Shown piece by piece: positions 33,221 through 41,076 of a stretch of 64,000 bases of DNA. The stretch's first letter is position 1; each line of letters starts with the position of its first letter. The notes beneath the pieces were generated by a model, which was given only the letters and a program-made list of their open reading frames with translations, ran no database searches and was not told where the DNA came from. Position numbers and translations under genes: made by a program. Source of the stretch: Microbacterium gorillae (GTDB taxonomy: Bacteria > Actinomycetota > Actinomycetes > Actinomycetales > Microbacteriaceae); the NCBI RefSeq assembly GCF_000826185.2, contig NZ_LN648874.1, positions 186,001-250,000 on the forward strand, given 5' to 3'.

Positions 33221-33250
33221 TAGAGACCGCCTGGGGCGCTCTCGGTGCTC
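33221..33250. repeat. 30-bp repeat, copy B
   Basis: It matches copy A at 30566-30595. It sits between the integrase start (33191) and the attP arm (33251), where an integrase promoter or operator would lie. Confidence 0.85.
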
Positions 33251-33292
33251 GTTACATGGGCGCTCCTTCCGAGGAGCTCTGGATCAATGCCC
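33251..33292 (+). other. attR: right attachment site
   Basis: The element arm (33251-33270, GTTACATGGGCGCTCCTTCC) meets the tadA half at crossover dinucleotide GA (33271-33272). The arm is the inverted partner of 21657-21676. Confidence 0.8.
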
Positions 33293-34155
33293 CCGACCGG
33301 GTCTTCGTCGCGACCGACGGGGTGCCGCGACGCCTGCCGCTGGCGCTGAGCGAGCAGGACGTCCGAGATCTCGTGGAGCGGATGCTGAACGCCACCGGGC
33401 GACGGGTCGATCTGTCTCAGCCGTTCGTGGACGCGTCGCTGCCCGACGGTTCGCGGCTGCACGTCACTATTCCGGACATCACGCGGCGGCACTGGGCCGT
33501 GAACGTGCGCAAGTTCGTCCCCCGCGTCCGGGGCCTGGACGGTCTGGTGGCCGCGGACGCCCTGCCGCTGGCGGTCGCGGACTGGCTCACCGAGCGCATG
33601 GCGGACGGGTCCAGCGTGCTCATCTCCGGAGCCACCCACGCGGGGAAGACGACGCTGCTGGGCGCGCTCGCGTCCGCCTCCCCGCCGGAGCACCGCATCG
33701 TGACCGTGGAGGAGACGTTCGAGCTCGCGGTCGACGCGCCGGACGTGGTCGCGATGCAGGGGCGGCAACCCTCACTCGAAGGCAGCGGCGCCGTGGACCT
33801 GCGCCGCCTCGTCAAGGAGGCGTTGCGGATGCGTCCGGACCGGCTCATCGTCGGCGAGGTCCGCGACGCGGAGGCGCTGGACCTCCTGCTCGCGCTGAAC
33901 ACCGGGGTCCCGGCCGCGGCGACGATTCACGCGAACTCCGCCGCGGACGCCGTCGAACGACTCGCGGCGCTGACCCTGCTGGCCGGACGCAACGTGGACC
34001 GGACCTTCGCGCGTCCCGCGATCGCGCGCTCGTTGTCCGCGATCGTGCACTGCGAGCGCACGGCCTCGGGACACCGGCGCGTCCGCGAGGTCGTGGTGCC
34101 GCGGGTCGTGGGTGCGGACGTCACCGTGGACTCCGTCTATGAGGCGCCGGCATGA
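33256..34155 (+). pseudogene. tadA: 3' part of split tadA (Tad pilus ATPase)
   Basis: This is the catalytic part of the CpaF/TadA secretion ATPase that powers Flp pilus assembly: SEELWINAPDRVFVA, Walker A GATHAGKTT (Lys ~131 of this fragment), the Asp box VTVEETFEL, Walker B LIVGEVRDAEAL and ATIHANSAADAVERL. About 85 N-terminal residues remain at 21400. An in-frame ATG at 33256, inside the element end, could give a ~299-aa truncated protein (MGAPSEELW...), but it has no ribosome binding site. It overlaps the next gene by 4 bp. Excision would restore a ~380-aa protein. Confidence 0.88.
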
Positions 34156-35006
34156 CCGTCGTCTGGGGGTGTGTGCTCGCCGCCGGAATGCTCCTGGTCG
34201 CCGCGCCGTGGCTGTGGCCACGTCGCGCTCGTCCGGTCCGGTCGGATCGCGGCGGGCTGCGACGACTGCTGGATGAGGCCGGACTCCCCGGCCTCACGGC
34301 GACCGTGTTCGGCGCGCTGTCGTTCGCCGCTGCGCTCGCGGTGGGGGCGATGACGTGGCTGATCACGGGAATCGGCGTCCTGGCGCTCCTCGGTTCCGTG
34401 GCGGCCGGCTGCGGGCCCGCAGCGTGGGTGCGCGGACGGCGAGCGCGTCGGAGCGAGGCGCGACGCGGACTGTGGCCGGACGTGTGCGATCTGCTCGTGG
34501 CGTCCGTGCGCGCGGGCATGGGGCTTCCGGACGCCGTCGCCTCTCTGGCCGACACCGCGCCCCCGGTGCTGCGCGTGGCGTTCGCGGACTACCGCCGGGA
34601 CCTCGCCGCGTCCGGCCACTTCGATGCGAGCGTGTCGCGACTGAAGGACGTCCTCGCGGACGCGACCGCGGACCGCATCGTGGAGACGCTGCGGATGGCC
34701 CGGCACGTCGGCGGCACGGAGCTGCCCACCGTGCTGCGATCGCTGTCCGCGTCGGTTCGTGCGGAGGTCGCGGTGCGCGGAGAGGTGACGGCGCGGCAGT
34801 CCTGGGTGCGTGGCGCCGCCGTCGTCGGGGTCATCGCGCCGTGGGCGATCCTCGCGCTCCTGATCACACGCCCGGAGGGCGCTGCAGCATACGCGACGGG
34901 CGCGGGGGTCGGGTTGATCGTCGCCGCGGCCGCCGTGTCGGTCGTGGCCTACCGCCTGATGATGCGCATCGGCCGCCTCCCGCAGCCCGGACGGTGGTTC
35001 CGATGA
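34152..35006 (+). CDS. TadB-like pilus assembly membrane protein (type II secretion F family)
   Basis: This 284-aa protein has an N-terminal hydrophobic pair, a cytoplasmic T2SSF domain (VCDLLVASVRAGMGLPDAVA, then DRIVETLRMARHVGGTELPT) and two C-terminal helices. It forms the inner-membrane platform of the Flp/Tad pilus together with the TadC-like protein. It overlaps both tadA and the next gene by 4 bp, so the run is one operon and depends on expression reading out of the split tadA. Confidence 0.87.
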   Translation: MTVVWGCVLAAGMLLVAAPWLWPRRARPVRSDRGGLRRLLDEAGLPGLTATVFGALSFAAALAVGAMTWLITGIGVLALLGSVAAGCGPAAWVRGRRARRSEARRGLWPDVCDLLVASVRAGMGLPDAVASLADTAPPVLRVAFADYRRDLAASGHFDASVSRLKDVLADATADRIVETLRMARHVGGTELPTVLRSLSASVRAEVAVRGEVTARQSWVRGAAVVGVIAPWAILALLITRPEGAAAYATGAGVGLIVAAAAVSVVAYRLMMRIGRLPQPGRWFR

Positions 35007-35953
35007 CCGGGGCGATGATGGATGCGGCGCTCGCGATCCTGATCGGCGGAGGGGCGGGCGTGGGCCTGTGGTGCCTCCTCGCGACCCTGCCGACCTGGAG
35101 CGCGCCGGCCCTCATGCGTCGCGTGGCACCGTACGTGCGTGACGTCACGGATCGAGCCGGTACGTCGTTGCCCACCCGACTCGGAATCGACCCGGCGGCG
35201 GGCCTCATCGCCGTCGGCCGTGCCGCGTGGCGACGCATCTGCGCGATCGCGGCGCGGCTGCTGGGCGGTGGGTCAGCGCTGACCGCTCGCCTCCTGTCAG
35301 CTGGCTGGGACCTGACCGCGGACGAGTTCCGCGCGCGCCAGGTGGCCGCCGCAGTCTGCGGCGGCGCGGCCGGCGGTGTGGTGGTCGTCGGCCAGGTCCT
35401 GCTCGGCGGGGCGACGGCGGGGAGTTCGGCGGTTCCCGTGGCGCTCGCACTCATCGGCTTCGTCGGGTCCGACATGTTCCTCGCGCGCGCCATACGTCGT
35501 CGCCGCGCACGCATCCAGGACGAGCTGCCGACCGTGCTGGACTTCCTCGCGCTCTGCCTCGCGGCCGGGGAAGGACTCACGGACGCATTGCGACGCACCG
35601 GAGAGATCGGTTGCGGTGTCCTCGCCGGGGAACTGCGGCGGGTGATCCTGGACGTCTCCACGGGGGACGCCACCGCTGTGGCTCTCGCTTCTCTCGTGCG
35701 GCGGACCGACGTGCCCGGGGTGTCCCGCGCCGTGGACCACCTCATCGCGGCGCTCGAGCGCGGCGCCCCGCTGGCGGCGGTGCTCCGGGATCAGGCGGCG
35801 GACGCCCGCGACGAGCACCGTCGCGCCCTGCTGGAGAGTGCCGGGCGCAAGGAGGTCGCGATGCTCGTCCCGTTGGTGTTCTTGATCCTGCCGCTGTCCG
35901 TTCTGATGGCGGTCTTCCCGGGCCTGCGGCTGCTGGAGGCCGGGCTCGGCTGA
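35003..35953 (+). CDS. TadC-like pilus assembly membrane protein (type II secretion F family)
   Basis: This 316-aa protein starts at ATG 35003, overlapping the previous stop. It has N-terminal membrane helices and a T2SSF domain (LPTVLDFLALCLAAGEGLTD, VPGVSRAVDHLIAALERGAP, ending AGRKEVAMLVPLVFLILPL). It is the second platform subunit of the Tad pilus. The open frame upstream of 35003 is a shadow of the TadB-like gene. Confidence 0.87.
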   Translation: MTGAMMDAALAILIGGGAGVGLWCLLATLPTWSAPALMRRVAPYVRDVTDRAGTSLPTRLGIDPAAGLIAVGRAAWRRICAIAARLLGGGSALTARLLSAGWDLTADEFRARQVAAAVCGGAAGGVVVVGQVLLGGATAGSSAVPVALALIGFVGSDMFLARAIRRRRARIQDELPTVLDFLALCLAAGEGLTDALRRTGEIGCGVLAGELRRVILDVSTGDATAVALASLVRRTDVPGVSRAVDHLIAALERGAPLAAVLRDQAADARDEHRRALLESAGRKEVAMLVPLVFLILPLSVLMAVFPGLRLLEAGLG

Positions 35954-36039
35954 ATTCTCCGCTCCGGACCGGTGCCGGCCGCCCTTCCGGGACACTGGAG
36001 GTCGACGGGAGTCAACGCCGTCGAAAGGACGAGGCGAAA

Positions 36040-37038
36040 ATGTCTGACTCGGAGAATCTCGTCGTGGACGGCGCGATCCGCTACGGCTGGATGCGCGCCC
36101 GTCCCCGCGTGGCGAACCCCCTCGAGGGCGCTGCCGGGCCGATCGGGTGGTTGAGACGGACACGGCTGAAAGAGTGGATCGGCCTGTTCGTGGCGCACTC
36201 GGAGTGGTCGGCGGGGTTCATCCTGCAGGACGCGAAGTACCATCGCGCATCCGATGTGCACGCGTACCACGGGGACACGGACACGCTTGTCACCCACAGC
36301 ACGCGGGGAGAGGTGAGCCTGCCGGCGAACGCGCTGGAGACGACCTCGAGCGTGTCCGGGCCCGGCTACGACATCCGACTCGTCTTCGGCGGGCCCGGGG
36401 GGACGCATCGCATCACGATCGACGTCGCCGCGTCGACGGAGGGACCGGCGATGCGGGGTGAGCTGCTGCTGCACGGCGAGGGCTCCAGCGCACCACTGTC
36501 CGTCAGCGAACGGTTGACACGAGGTTCGCTGTACACGTGGAAGGAGACCTTCCCCGTCAGCGGCGAGCTGCGGGTGGGGGACTCGACGATCCGCTTCGAG
36601 CCGGCGCGGGACGTCGCCATCATCGATGAGCATCGCTCGTTGCAGCCGTACCGCACCGACTGGACGTGGGGGACTTTCGGTTTCCCCACGGCTTCCGGAA
36701 TCGTCGGAGCGAATTTCGTGACCCGTCCGCACCGGGCCGGACAGCAGGGAGAGTCGGCGCTGTGGGCGGACGGGGTGTGCGAGCCACTCGGTGACATCAC
36801 CTTCGTCCCGTCCGGGCAGGACCCGCTCGCCCCATGGACGATCACGTCCGACGACGGAGGACTGGCCGTGGAGTTCACCCCCAAGCGGCGCAAACCCACC
36901 GTGCTCAGCCTCGGGGTGTTCGCGATGGACTACGTCATGATGTACGGCTCCTACCGCGGAATCGTCCGCACCGACCGCGCGACCTACGGTGTGCACGACG
37001 TGCCCGGGACGTGCGAACGGATGCACGCGCGCCTGTGA
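36040..37038 (+). CDS. DUF2804 family protein
   Basis: This 332-aa protein starts at ATG 36040 with AAAGGA upstream. It reads like the DUF2804 family: RRTRLKEWIGLFVAHSEWSA near the N-terminus, then beta-rich sequence (GELLLHGEGSSAPLSVSERL, PYRTDWTWGTFGFPTASGIV). The predicted all-beta architecture is lipocalin-like; the function of the family is unknown. There is no signal peptide. It interrupts the Tad cluster between platform and pilin genes and may be unrelated to it. Confidence 0.8.
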   Translation: MSDSENLVVDGAIRYGWMRARPRVANPLEGAAGPIGWLRRTRLKEWIGLFVAHSEWSAGFILQDAKYHRASDVHAYHGDTDTLVTHSTRGEVSLPANALETTSSVSGPGYDIRLVFGGPGGTHRITIDVAASTEGPAMRGELLLHGEGSSAPLSVSERLTRGSLYTWKETFPVSGELRVGDSTIRFEPARDVAIIDEHRSLQPYRTDWTWGTFGFPTASGIVGANFVTRPHRAGQQGESALWADGVCEPLGDITFVPSGQDPLAPWTITSDDGGLAVEFTPKRRKPTVLSLGVFAMDYVMMYGSYRGIVRTDRATYGVHDVPGTCERMHARL

Positions 37039-37047
37039 GGGCGATCG

Positions 37048-37263
37048 GTGGCGCGGGGGAGAGGGAAGGGGAGATACGATGCGGGGGTGCTGAACCTCGT
37101 CCTTCTCGCCGTCGGCTTTCTGCTGATCGTGCTCGGTGTGATCCTCGCCGCAGCGCTGGGGCTCGGGGCGGTCGGGATCGCGCTGGAGATCGTCGGCGTG
37201 CTTCTGCTCGGCGTGAACATCGGCCTCATGATCCACGCGCGCCGCGGGAACTCGCCCCGCTGA
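37048..37263 (+). CDS. Small membrane protein
   Basis: This protein of up to 71 aa has two hydrophobic stretches (LNLVLLAVGFLLIVLGVILA and LGAVGIALEIVGVLLLGVNI) and a basic tail (HARRGNSPR). GTG 37087 (MLNLVLLA) is an equally good start and would give 58 aa. No family recognised; it may be an inner-membrane accessory of the pilus region or independent. Confidence 0.55.
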   Translation: MARGRGKGRYDAGVLNLVLLAVGFLLIVLGVILAAALGLGAVGIALEIVGVLLLGVNIGLMIHARRGNSPR

Positions 37264-37362
37264 TCTCTTCCGGCGCATCGCGGCTCCATCCGCCAGATTT
37301 CGCTGCACGCTGCCGTGCAGTAGTCGGGCGCCTGTGGACGGTCGGCGCGTGCACCATCGCGG

Positions 37363-37557
37363 ATGACGGACCCTGGGGCCATGCTGACGATGATGGGACG
37401 GGCCCGGGAGCTCGCGACGGATGACCGGGGCGATGTCCCCGGCTGGGTACTGATCACGATGATGACGGCGGCGCTCGTCGTCGTCATCTGGGGCAGCGCG
37501 AGCGGGCTGCTGGGCGGGCTCGTGCAGGATGCGCTCGACGCCGTGTCCTTCAAGTGA
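37363..37557 (+). CDS. Flp/Tad-type pilin-like small protein
   Basis: This 64-aa protein has a short hydrophilic leader (ARELATDDRGDVPG) followed by one hydrophobic helix (WVLITMMTAALVVVIWGSAS) and ends DALDAVSFK. This is the plan of actinobacterial Flp-like pilins. A prepilin peptidase would cut before the hydrophobic helix; no such peptidase gene is in the window. ATG 37381 is an alternative start. It overlaps the TadE-like gene by 4 bp. Confidence 0.75.
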   Translation: MTDPGAMLTMMGRARELATDDRGDVPGWVLITMMTAALVVVIWGSASGLLGGLVQDALDAVSFK

Positions 37558-37955
37558 TCCGGGCCTCGCGGCCGTCGTCGGAGGAGGGGTCCGCGGTCGT
37601 CGAGTTCGTGCTCGTGGCCGCGCTGCTGGTCGTCCTGACCGGGCTCGTCCTGCAGCTGGCCCTCGTGCTGTACGTGCACAACGTGGTGCACGACGCCGCG
37701 ATGGAAGGCGCTTACCGTGCGGCGCTCGCGGATGCACGCCCTGACGACGGACCGGCCGCGGTGCGCCAGATCGTCGGGCGCGCGGTCGGCGATGGTGTCG
37801 TCCAGGACGTGTCGGTGACCACCACGGGTGTCTCCTCGCGTGCGACCGTGGTGGTCACGGTGGTGGCGAGCCTGCCCCTGATCGGAATGCTCGGGGTGCC
37901 GGGGTCGTGGGAGGTGACCGCGCGTGCGCCGCGTGAGTCTCTCACGGCCGAGTGA
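37554..37955 (+). CDS. TadE-like minor pseudopilin
   Basis: This 133-aa protein begins EEGSAVVEFVLVAALLVVLT, the TadE/TadG pattern (G-S-x-x-x-E-F at the start of a membrane helix), followed by an extracellular part of ~90 residues. TadE proteins are pseudopilins needed for Tad pilus assembly. The GTG start overlaps the pilin stop, and its end overlaps the next gene by 32 bp. Confidence 0.82.
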   Translation: MIRASRPSSEEGSAVVEFVLVAALLVVLTGLVLQLALVLYVHNVVHDAAMEGAYRAALADARPDDGPAAVRQIVGRAVGDGVVQDVSVTTTGVSSRATVVVTVVASLPLIGMLGVPGSWEVTARAPRESLTAE

Positions 37956-38361
37956 GGCCGCCGGTGAAGCGGGGTCGGCCTCGCTCGAGTTCCTGCTCGT
38001 CGGCGTCCTGCTGCTGGTTCCGCTGGTGTACCTGGTGATCACTCTGGCGCAGGTGCAGCAACAGACCCTCGGCGTGGAGAGTGCTGCGCGCAACGTCGCT
38101 CGGGTGATCGCCGGGGGAGCGGCGGACGGGTCCGCCGAGGCGATCGTGGCCGGCGCCGTTGAGGAGTACGGCATGGATCGTGATGCGTTGGAGGTGTCCG
38201 TCACATGCGCGCCCGCCGGCGCCTGCCCGCGGGCGGGTGCCATCGTGACCGTCCGGATCACGACGATCGTCCCGATTCCTCTGCTGCCGAACCTCGGCTC
38301 GGGCATCACCGTCGGTGCGGTCGGTACCGAGCGCGTGTCGTCATGGTTGGGACAGGGCTGA
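37924..38361 (+). CDS. TadE/TadF-like minor pseudopilin
   Basis: This 145-aa protein has EAGSASLEFLLVGVLLLVPL near residue 15, again the pseudopilin N-helix with the key Glu, followed by an extracytoplasmic domain with a Cys pair (VTCAPAGACPRAG). It is a second pseudopilin, coupled to its neighbours by overlaps on both sides. Confidence 0.8.
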   Translation: MRRVSLSRPSEAAGEAGSASLEFLLVGVLLLVPLVYLVITLAQVQQQTLGVESAARNVARVIAGGAADGSAEAIVAGAVEEYGMDRDALEVSVTCAPAGACPRAGAIVTVRITTIVPIPLLPNLGSGITVGAVGTERVSSWLGQG

Positions 38362-38789
38362 TGACGTGCCGCCTTCGGCGGGGCGCTGCGGACGAATCCG
38401 GAAGCATGCTCCCGCTGATCATCGGGTTCGGGCTCATCGCCGCGACTCTGGTCATCGTGACGGTCGACCTCACCGACCTCTACATCGCGCAGAAGCAGAC
38501 CGACGCTCTCGCCGACGCGGCGGCCCTGGCCGGAGCGGACGGCTTCACCCTCGTCGCTGACGGGACCGGTGTTCGCGCGCAGCTCGACGACGCCGGCGTC
38601 CGGCGCTCGGCGATGAGCGTCCTGGACGCGTCGCCGCATGATGCGCGGCTCGTGTCCGCCACGACGTCGGACGGGGCCACCTCCTCCGTCACGGTGGCCA
38701 CACGATGGGACCCGCCGATCGGGTCGTTCGTGGTCCCCGGCGGAGTGACGCTCACCGCTTCGGCCACGGGCCGCACCGCGCTGAACTGA
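38361..38789 (+). CDS. TadG-like pilus-associated protein (short)
   Basis: This 142-aa protein starts at ATG 38361 (TGATG overlap). It begins DESGSMLPLIIGFGLIAATL and continues TVDLTDLYIAQKQTDALADA then AALAGADGFTL, the signature of TadG-like proteins, which usually carry a longer C-terminal domain; here the protein stops soon after. It ends the Tad cluster, and an IS element follows about 90 bp later. The open frame upstream of 38361 is a shadow. Confidence 0.82.
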   Translation: MTCRLRRGAADESGSMLPLIIGFGLIAATLVIVTVDLTDLYIAQKQTDALADAAALAGADGFTLVADGTGVRAQLDDAGVRRSAMSVLDASPHDARLVSATTSDGATSSVTVATRWDPPIGSFVVPGGVTLTASATGRTALN

Positions 38790-38879
38790 TGCTCTCGCCC
38801 TCCGCACTTTTCGAGCTTCGGATGTGCCGAAAGCGATAGCGAGCGCCGGGTCGCTCCCATTCGCGGCAGGAGTACCGCG

Positions 38880-40156
38880 GGCGGTCTCAAGCGGCTAGTG
38901 CAACACCGGTGATGTTCTCGAAGAGTACTTCGCGGGGTTTGCGCCAGTCCAGGATGTGTCGGGGGCGGCGGTTGAGGAGGCGTTCTGCTTCGGCGAGATC
39001 GGCGTCGGTGACGTGGTTGAAGTCGGTGCCTTTGGGGTAGAAGTCGCGGATCAAGCCGTTGACGTTCTCGTTGGTGGGGCGTTGCCAGGGCGAGTGCGGG
39101 TCGGCGAAGAATACGGGGCATCCCGTCGCGATGGTGAAGTCTGCGTGGCGGGCCATTTCGGTGCCTTGGTCCCACGTGATCGAGGCGAACAACGTCTCCG
39201 GAAGGCGTTCGATCATCTGTTGCAGAACATCGATCACGGTCGTGGAATCGCGGCTGCCGGGGAGCCGGCCGAGCATGACGTAGCGGGAGCGTCGCTCGAT
39301 CAGGGTGATGATGCCAGAGTTGTTCGGCCCGACGACGAGATCCCCTTCCCAGTGCCCCGGAACGGCCCGATCAGCGGCCTCCGCGGGCCGTTCACTGATC
39401 CGTGCTCCGTCGAGCCACGGCCGGCTGTCGCGACGGGGAAGCTTGGATTGCGGTTTCCTGCCGGCGCGTCCGGAACGAAGGGCCTTGGCAACGGTGAGCT
39501 CATGCCGCAACGTCCCGTAGCCCTGAACGTAGAGGGCTTGGTAGATCGTTTCGTGAGACACGTGCATCTCCGGCCTGTCGGGGAACTGCGTCTTCAGCTC
39601 GGCCGCGACCTGCTGCGGAGAGAGCTTGTCGTTCAAGCGTGCCACGACCGCGTCTCGGAGCACGGGATCGTCCAGCCGTCGGGGTCGGACTCGTTCCCGG
39701 TCTCGCAGCGCGACCTGATGAGCGGCTTCCGCGTGATACCGCCACTGACCGGCATGGAATTTCACACGGTGAGCGCGCAACTCTCGCGAGATCGTCGAGG
39801 GCGCCACCCCCAGCTCGCCCGCGATCTTCCGAATCGACACCGGTGGTCTCAGCCCCCGCGCGGCCTGCACGAAGGCACGATCAGCGAGCGTCAATCGCCG
39901 ATACGAACGCCCCACCGGCGGCGCGACGCGCTCCGCGTCCACACGAGGTCCTCGAACACCACCACCGCGTCCCCTGACCAACTCCATGCCCGCGAGTCTG
40001 GCCCACAACGCCACCCCGTAGCGCGATACCCCGAGACCCTCCGCCGCCTCGATCGTCGATGCGCCACGCGCCAATCGAGACAAAGCCACCGACCACACAC
40101 CCCACTCCACAGCAACCTCCTCAAACGAGGTGTTGCGCTGACCACCTGAGACGGCC
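38880..40156 (-). mobile_element. IS30-family insertion sequence
   Basis: A single transposase gene fills the element. Terminal inverted repeats at 38881-38907 and 40129-40155 match at 21 of 27 positions (inner GCAACACC identical). GCG flanks both ends (38877-38879 and 40157-40159), compatible with a 3-bp target duplication, though GCG is common here. It appears intact. Confidence 0.88.
38887..40110 (-). CDS. IS30-family transposase
   Basis: This 407-aa transposase starts at GTG 40110 with AGGAGG 6 nt upstream. The N-terminal half has HTH domains (RKIAGELGVAPSTISREL). The DDE catalytic core has HWEGDLVVGPNNSG (D), ITWDQGTEMARH (D) and RPTNENVNGLIRDF (E), all matching IS30. It ends a few bases from the left terminal repeat. 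No frameshift or truncation is seen, so it may be active. Confidence 0.95.
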   Translation of the reverse strand: MEWGVWSVALSRLARGASTIEAAEGLGVSRYGVALWARLAGMELVRGRGGGVRGPRVDAERVAPPVGRSYRRLTLADRAFVQAARGLRPPVSIRKIAGELGVAPSTISRELRAHRVKFHAGQWRYHAEAAHQVALRDRERVRPRRLDDPVLRDAVVARLNDKLSPQQVAAELKTQFPDRPEMHVSHETIYQALYVQGYGTLRHELTVAKALRSGRAGRKPQSKLPRRDSRPWLDGARISERPAEAADRAVPGHWEGDLVVGPNNSGIITLIERRSRYVMLGRLPGSRDSTTVIDVLQQMIERLPETLFASITWDQGTEMARHADFTIATGCPVFFADPHSPWQRPTNENVNGLIRDFYPKGTDFNHVTDADLAEAERLLNRRPRHILDWRKPREVLFENITGVALAA

Positions 40157-40197
40157 GCGGCAGACGTGTCGGAATCGGGAGCGATCCGAGACGACGA

Positions 40198-40226
40198 CGG
40201 CCCGCTGCCGAGGGGGCAGCGGGCCG
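40198..40226 (-). terminator. Hairpin terminator after the SDR gene
   Basis: A perfect 12-bp stem (CGGCCCGCTGCC with its complement) with a 5-nt loop lies 14 nt after the stop of the minus-strand SDR gene. Confidence 0.65.
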
Positions 40227-40239
40227 TGGCCGGGAAGAG

Positions 40240-41025
40240 TCAGCTCCAGATGTCGTCGCCGCGGAGCGTGGCGTCCGCACCGCCGTCGATGTAGATCGTC
40301 TGACCCGTCATGTGCGTGTTCTCCTCGCTCGTGAGCCACGCGAGGGCACGGGCGATCACGATCGCGTCGGAGTGGTAGTTCAAGGGCATCGGCACGTTGG
40401 CGTCGACCATCGCGCGTCCTTGCTCGGTGGCGAGCAGGTCCTTGGTCATGTTGGTGATGACCGTGCCGGGTGCGACCGCGTTGATCGGGATGTGGTTCCC
40501 GGCATACCGCTCCGTGATGCCGACCTTGCGGATCCAGCGGCTCAGCGCACGCTTGGAGGACGGGTAGTTGAGGTAGCCGACCTGCGGGCCCTTCTCCGAG
40601 AGCGCCGTGCCGATCGCGAGGGCGCGAACCTCGTCGCCGGCGAGCATGGCCTCAACGAGTTCCGGGGAGTTCGGCTGCAGTGACGCCATCGAGGACACCA
40701 CGGCGACCCGCGGTGCGCTGGAGGCCGACAGGGCCTCGACGAGGCCGTCCACGAACTCGGTGACGCCGAAGAAGTTCACTGCGACGGTGAGCGGCTTGGG
40801 CAGGGACAGTCCGGCCGCGGCGATCACCGCGTCGACGGTGCCGCCGGTCCGGTCCAGGACAGCGGCGACGGCCTGCGAACGTCCTTCGGGGGTGGACAGG
40901 TCGGCGGTGATGTCGGAGCCCTTGAGGTCGACGCCGACGACGTTCTCTCCCCGCTCGCGGAGGAGGTCGGCGGTGGCCATGCCGATACCGGAGCCTGCTC
41001 CGGTGATCACATACGTGCGTGTCAT
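40240..41025 (-). CDS. Short-chain dehydrogenase/reductase
   Basis: This 261-aa NAD(P)-dependent oxidoreductase has TGAGSGIGMATADLL (cofactor-binding), VDLKGSDITADL (suggests NAD preference), the catalytic pair in VGYLNYPSSKRALSRW (Tyr and Lys, YxxxK) and NAVAPGTVITNM. It resembles hydroxysteroid-dehydrogenase-like SDRs, but the substrate is not predictable. It is convergent with the IS30 element and upstream of no obvious partner. Confidence 0.88.
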   Translation of the reverse strand: MTRTYVITGAGSGIGMATADLLRERGENVVGVDLKGSDITADLSTPEGRSQAVAAVLDRTGGTVDAVIAAAGLSLPKPLTVAVNFFGVTEFVDGLVEALSASSAPRVAVVSSMASLQPNSPELVEAMLAGDEVRALAIGTALSEKGPQVGYLNYPSSKRALSRWIRKVGITERYAGNHIPINAVAPGTVITNMTKDLLATEQGRAMVDANVPMPLNYHSDAIVIARALAWLTSEENTHMTGQTIYIDGGADATLRGDDIWS

Positions 41026-41076
41026 GTCTTCGACGCTACGCCGGCGGCGATCCGGTGGCCGCTGCTCGGGCCGGAA

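Larger units (their letters stand above)
21655..33272. mobile_element. 11.6-kb integrated element in tadA (serine integrase; candidate phage satellite)
   Basis: Boundaries come from three agreeing observations: tadA is interrupted here and resumes in phase at 33273; CGAGGA is shared by both junctions (21654-21659 and 33270-33275); and the two element ends joined form a 42-bp palindrome centred on GA. A large serine integrase lies next to the right end. Cargo: about 16 mostly small ORFs, including two small-terminase-like proteins, a HIRAN protein, a HEPN-motif protein and a zinc-finger protein. No capsid, portal, tail, large terminase, relaxase or recognisable replication gene is present. An actinobacterial phage satellite is my best guess; a decayed prophage or other integrative element are alternatives. 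Confidence 0.88.

Noticed and set aside
21655..33272. Integrative conjugative element
   Set aside because: No relaxase, FtsK/TraB-like translocase or type IV secretion gene could be recognised in the cargo.
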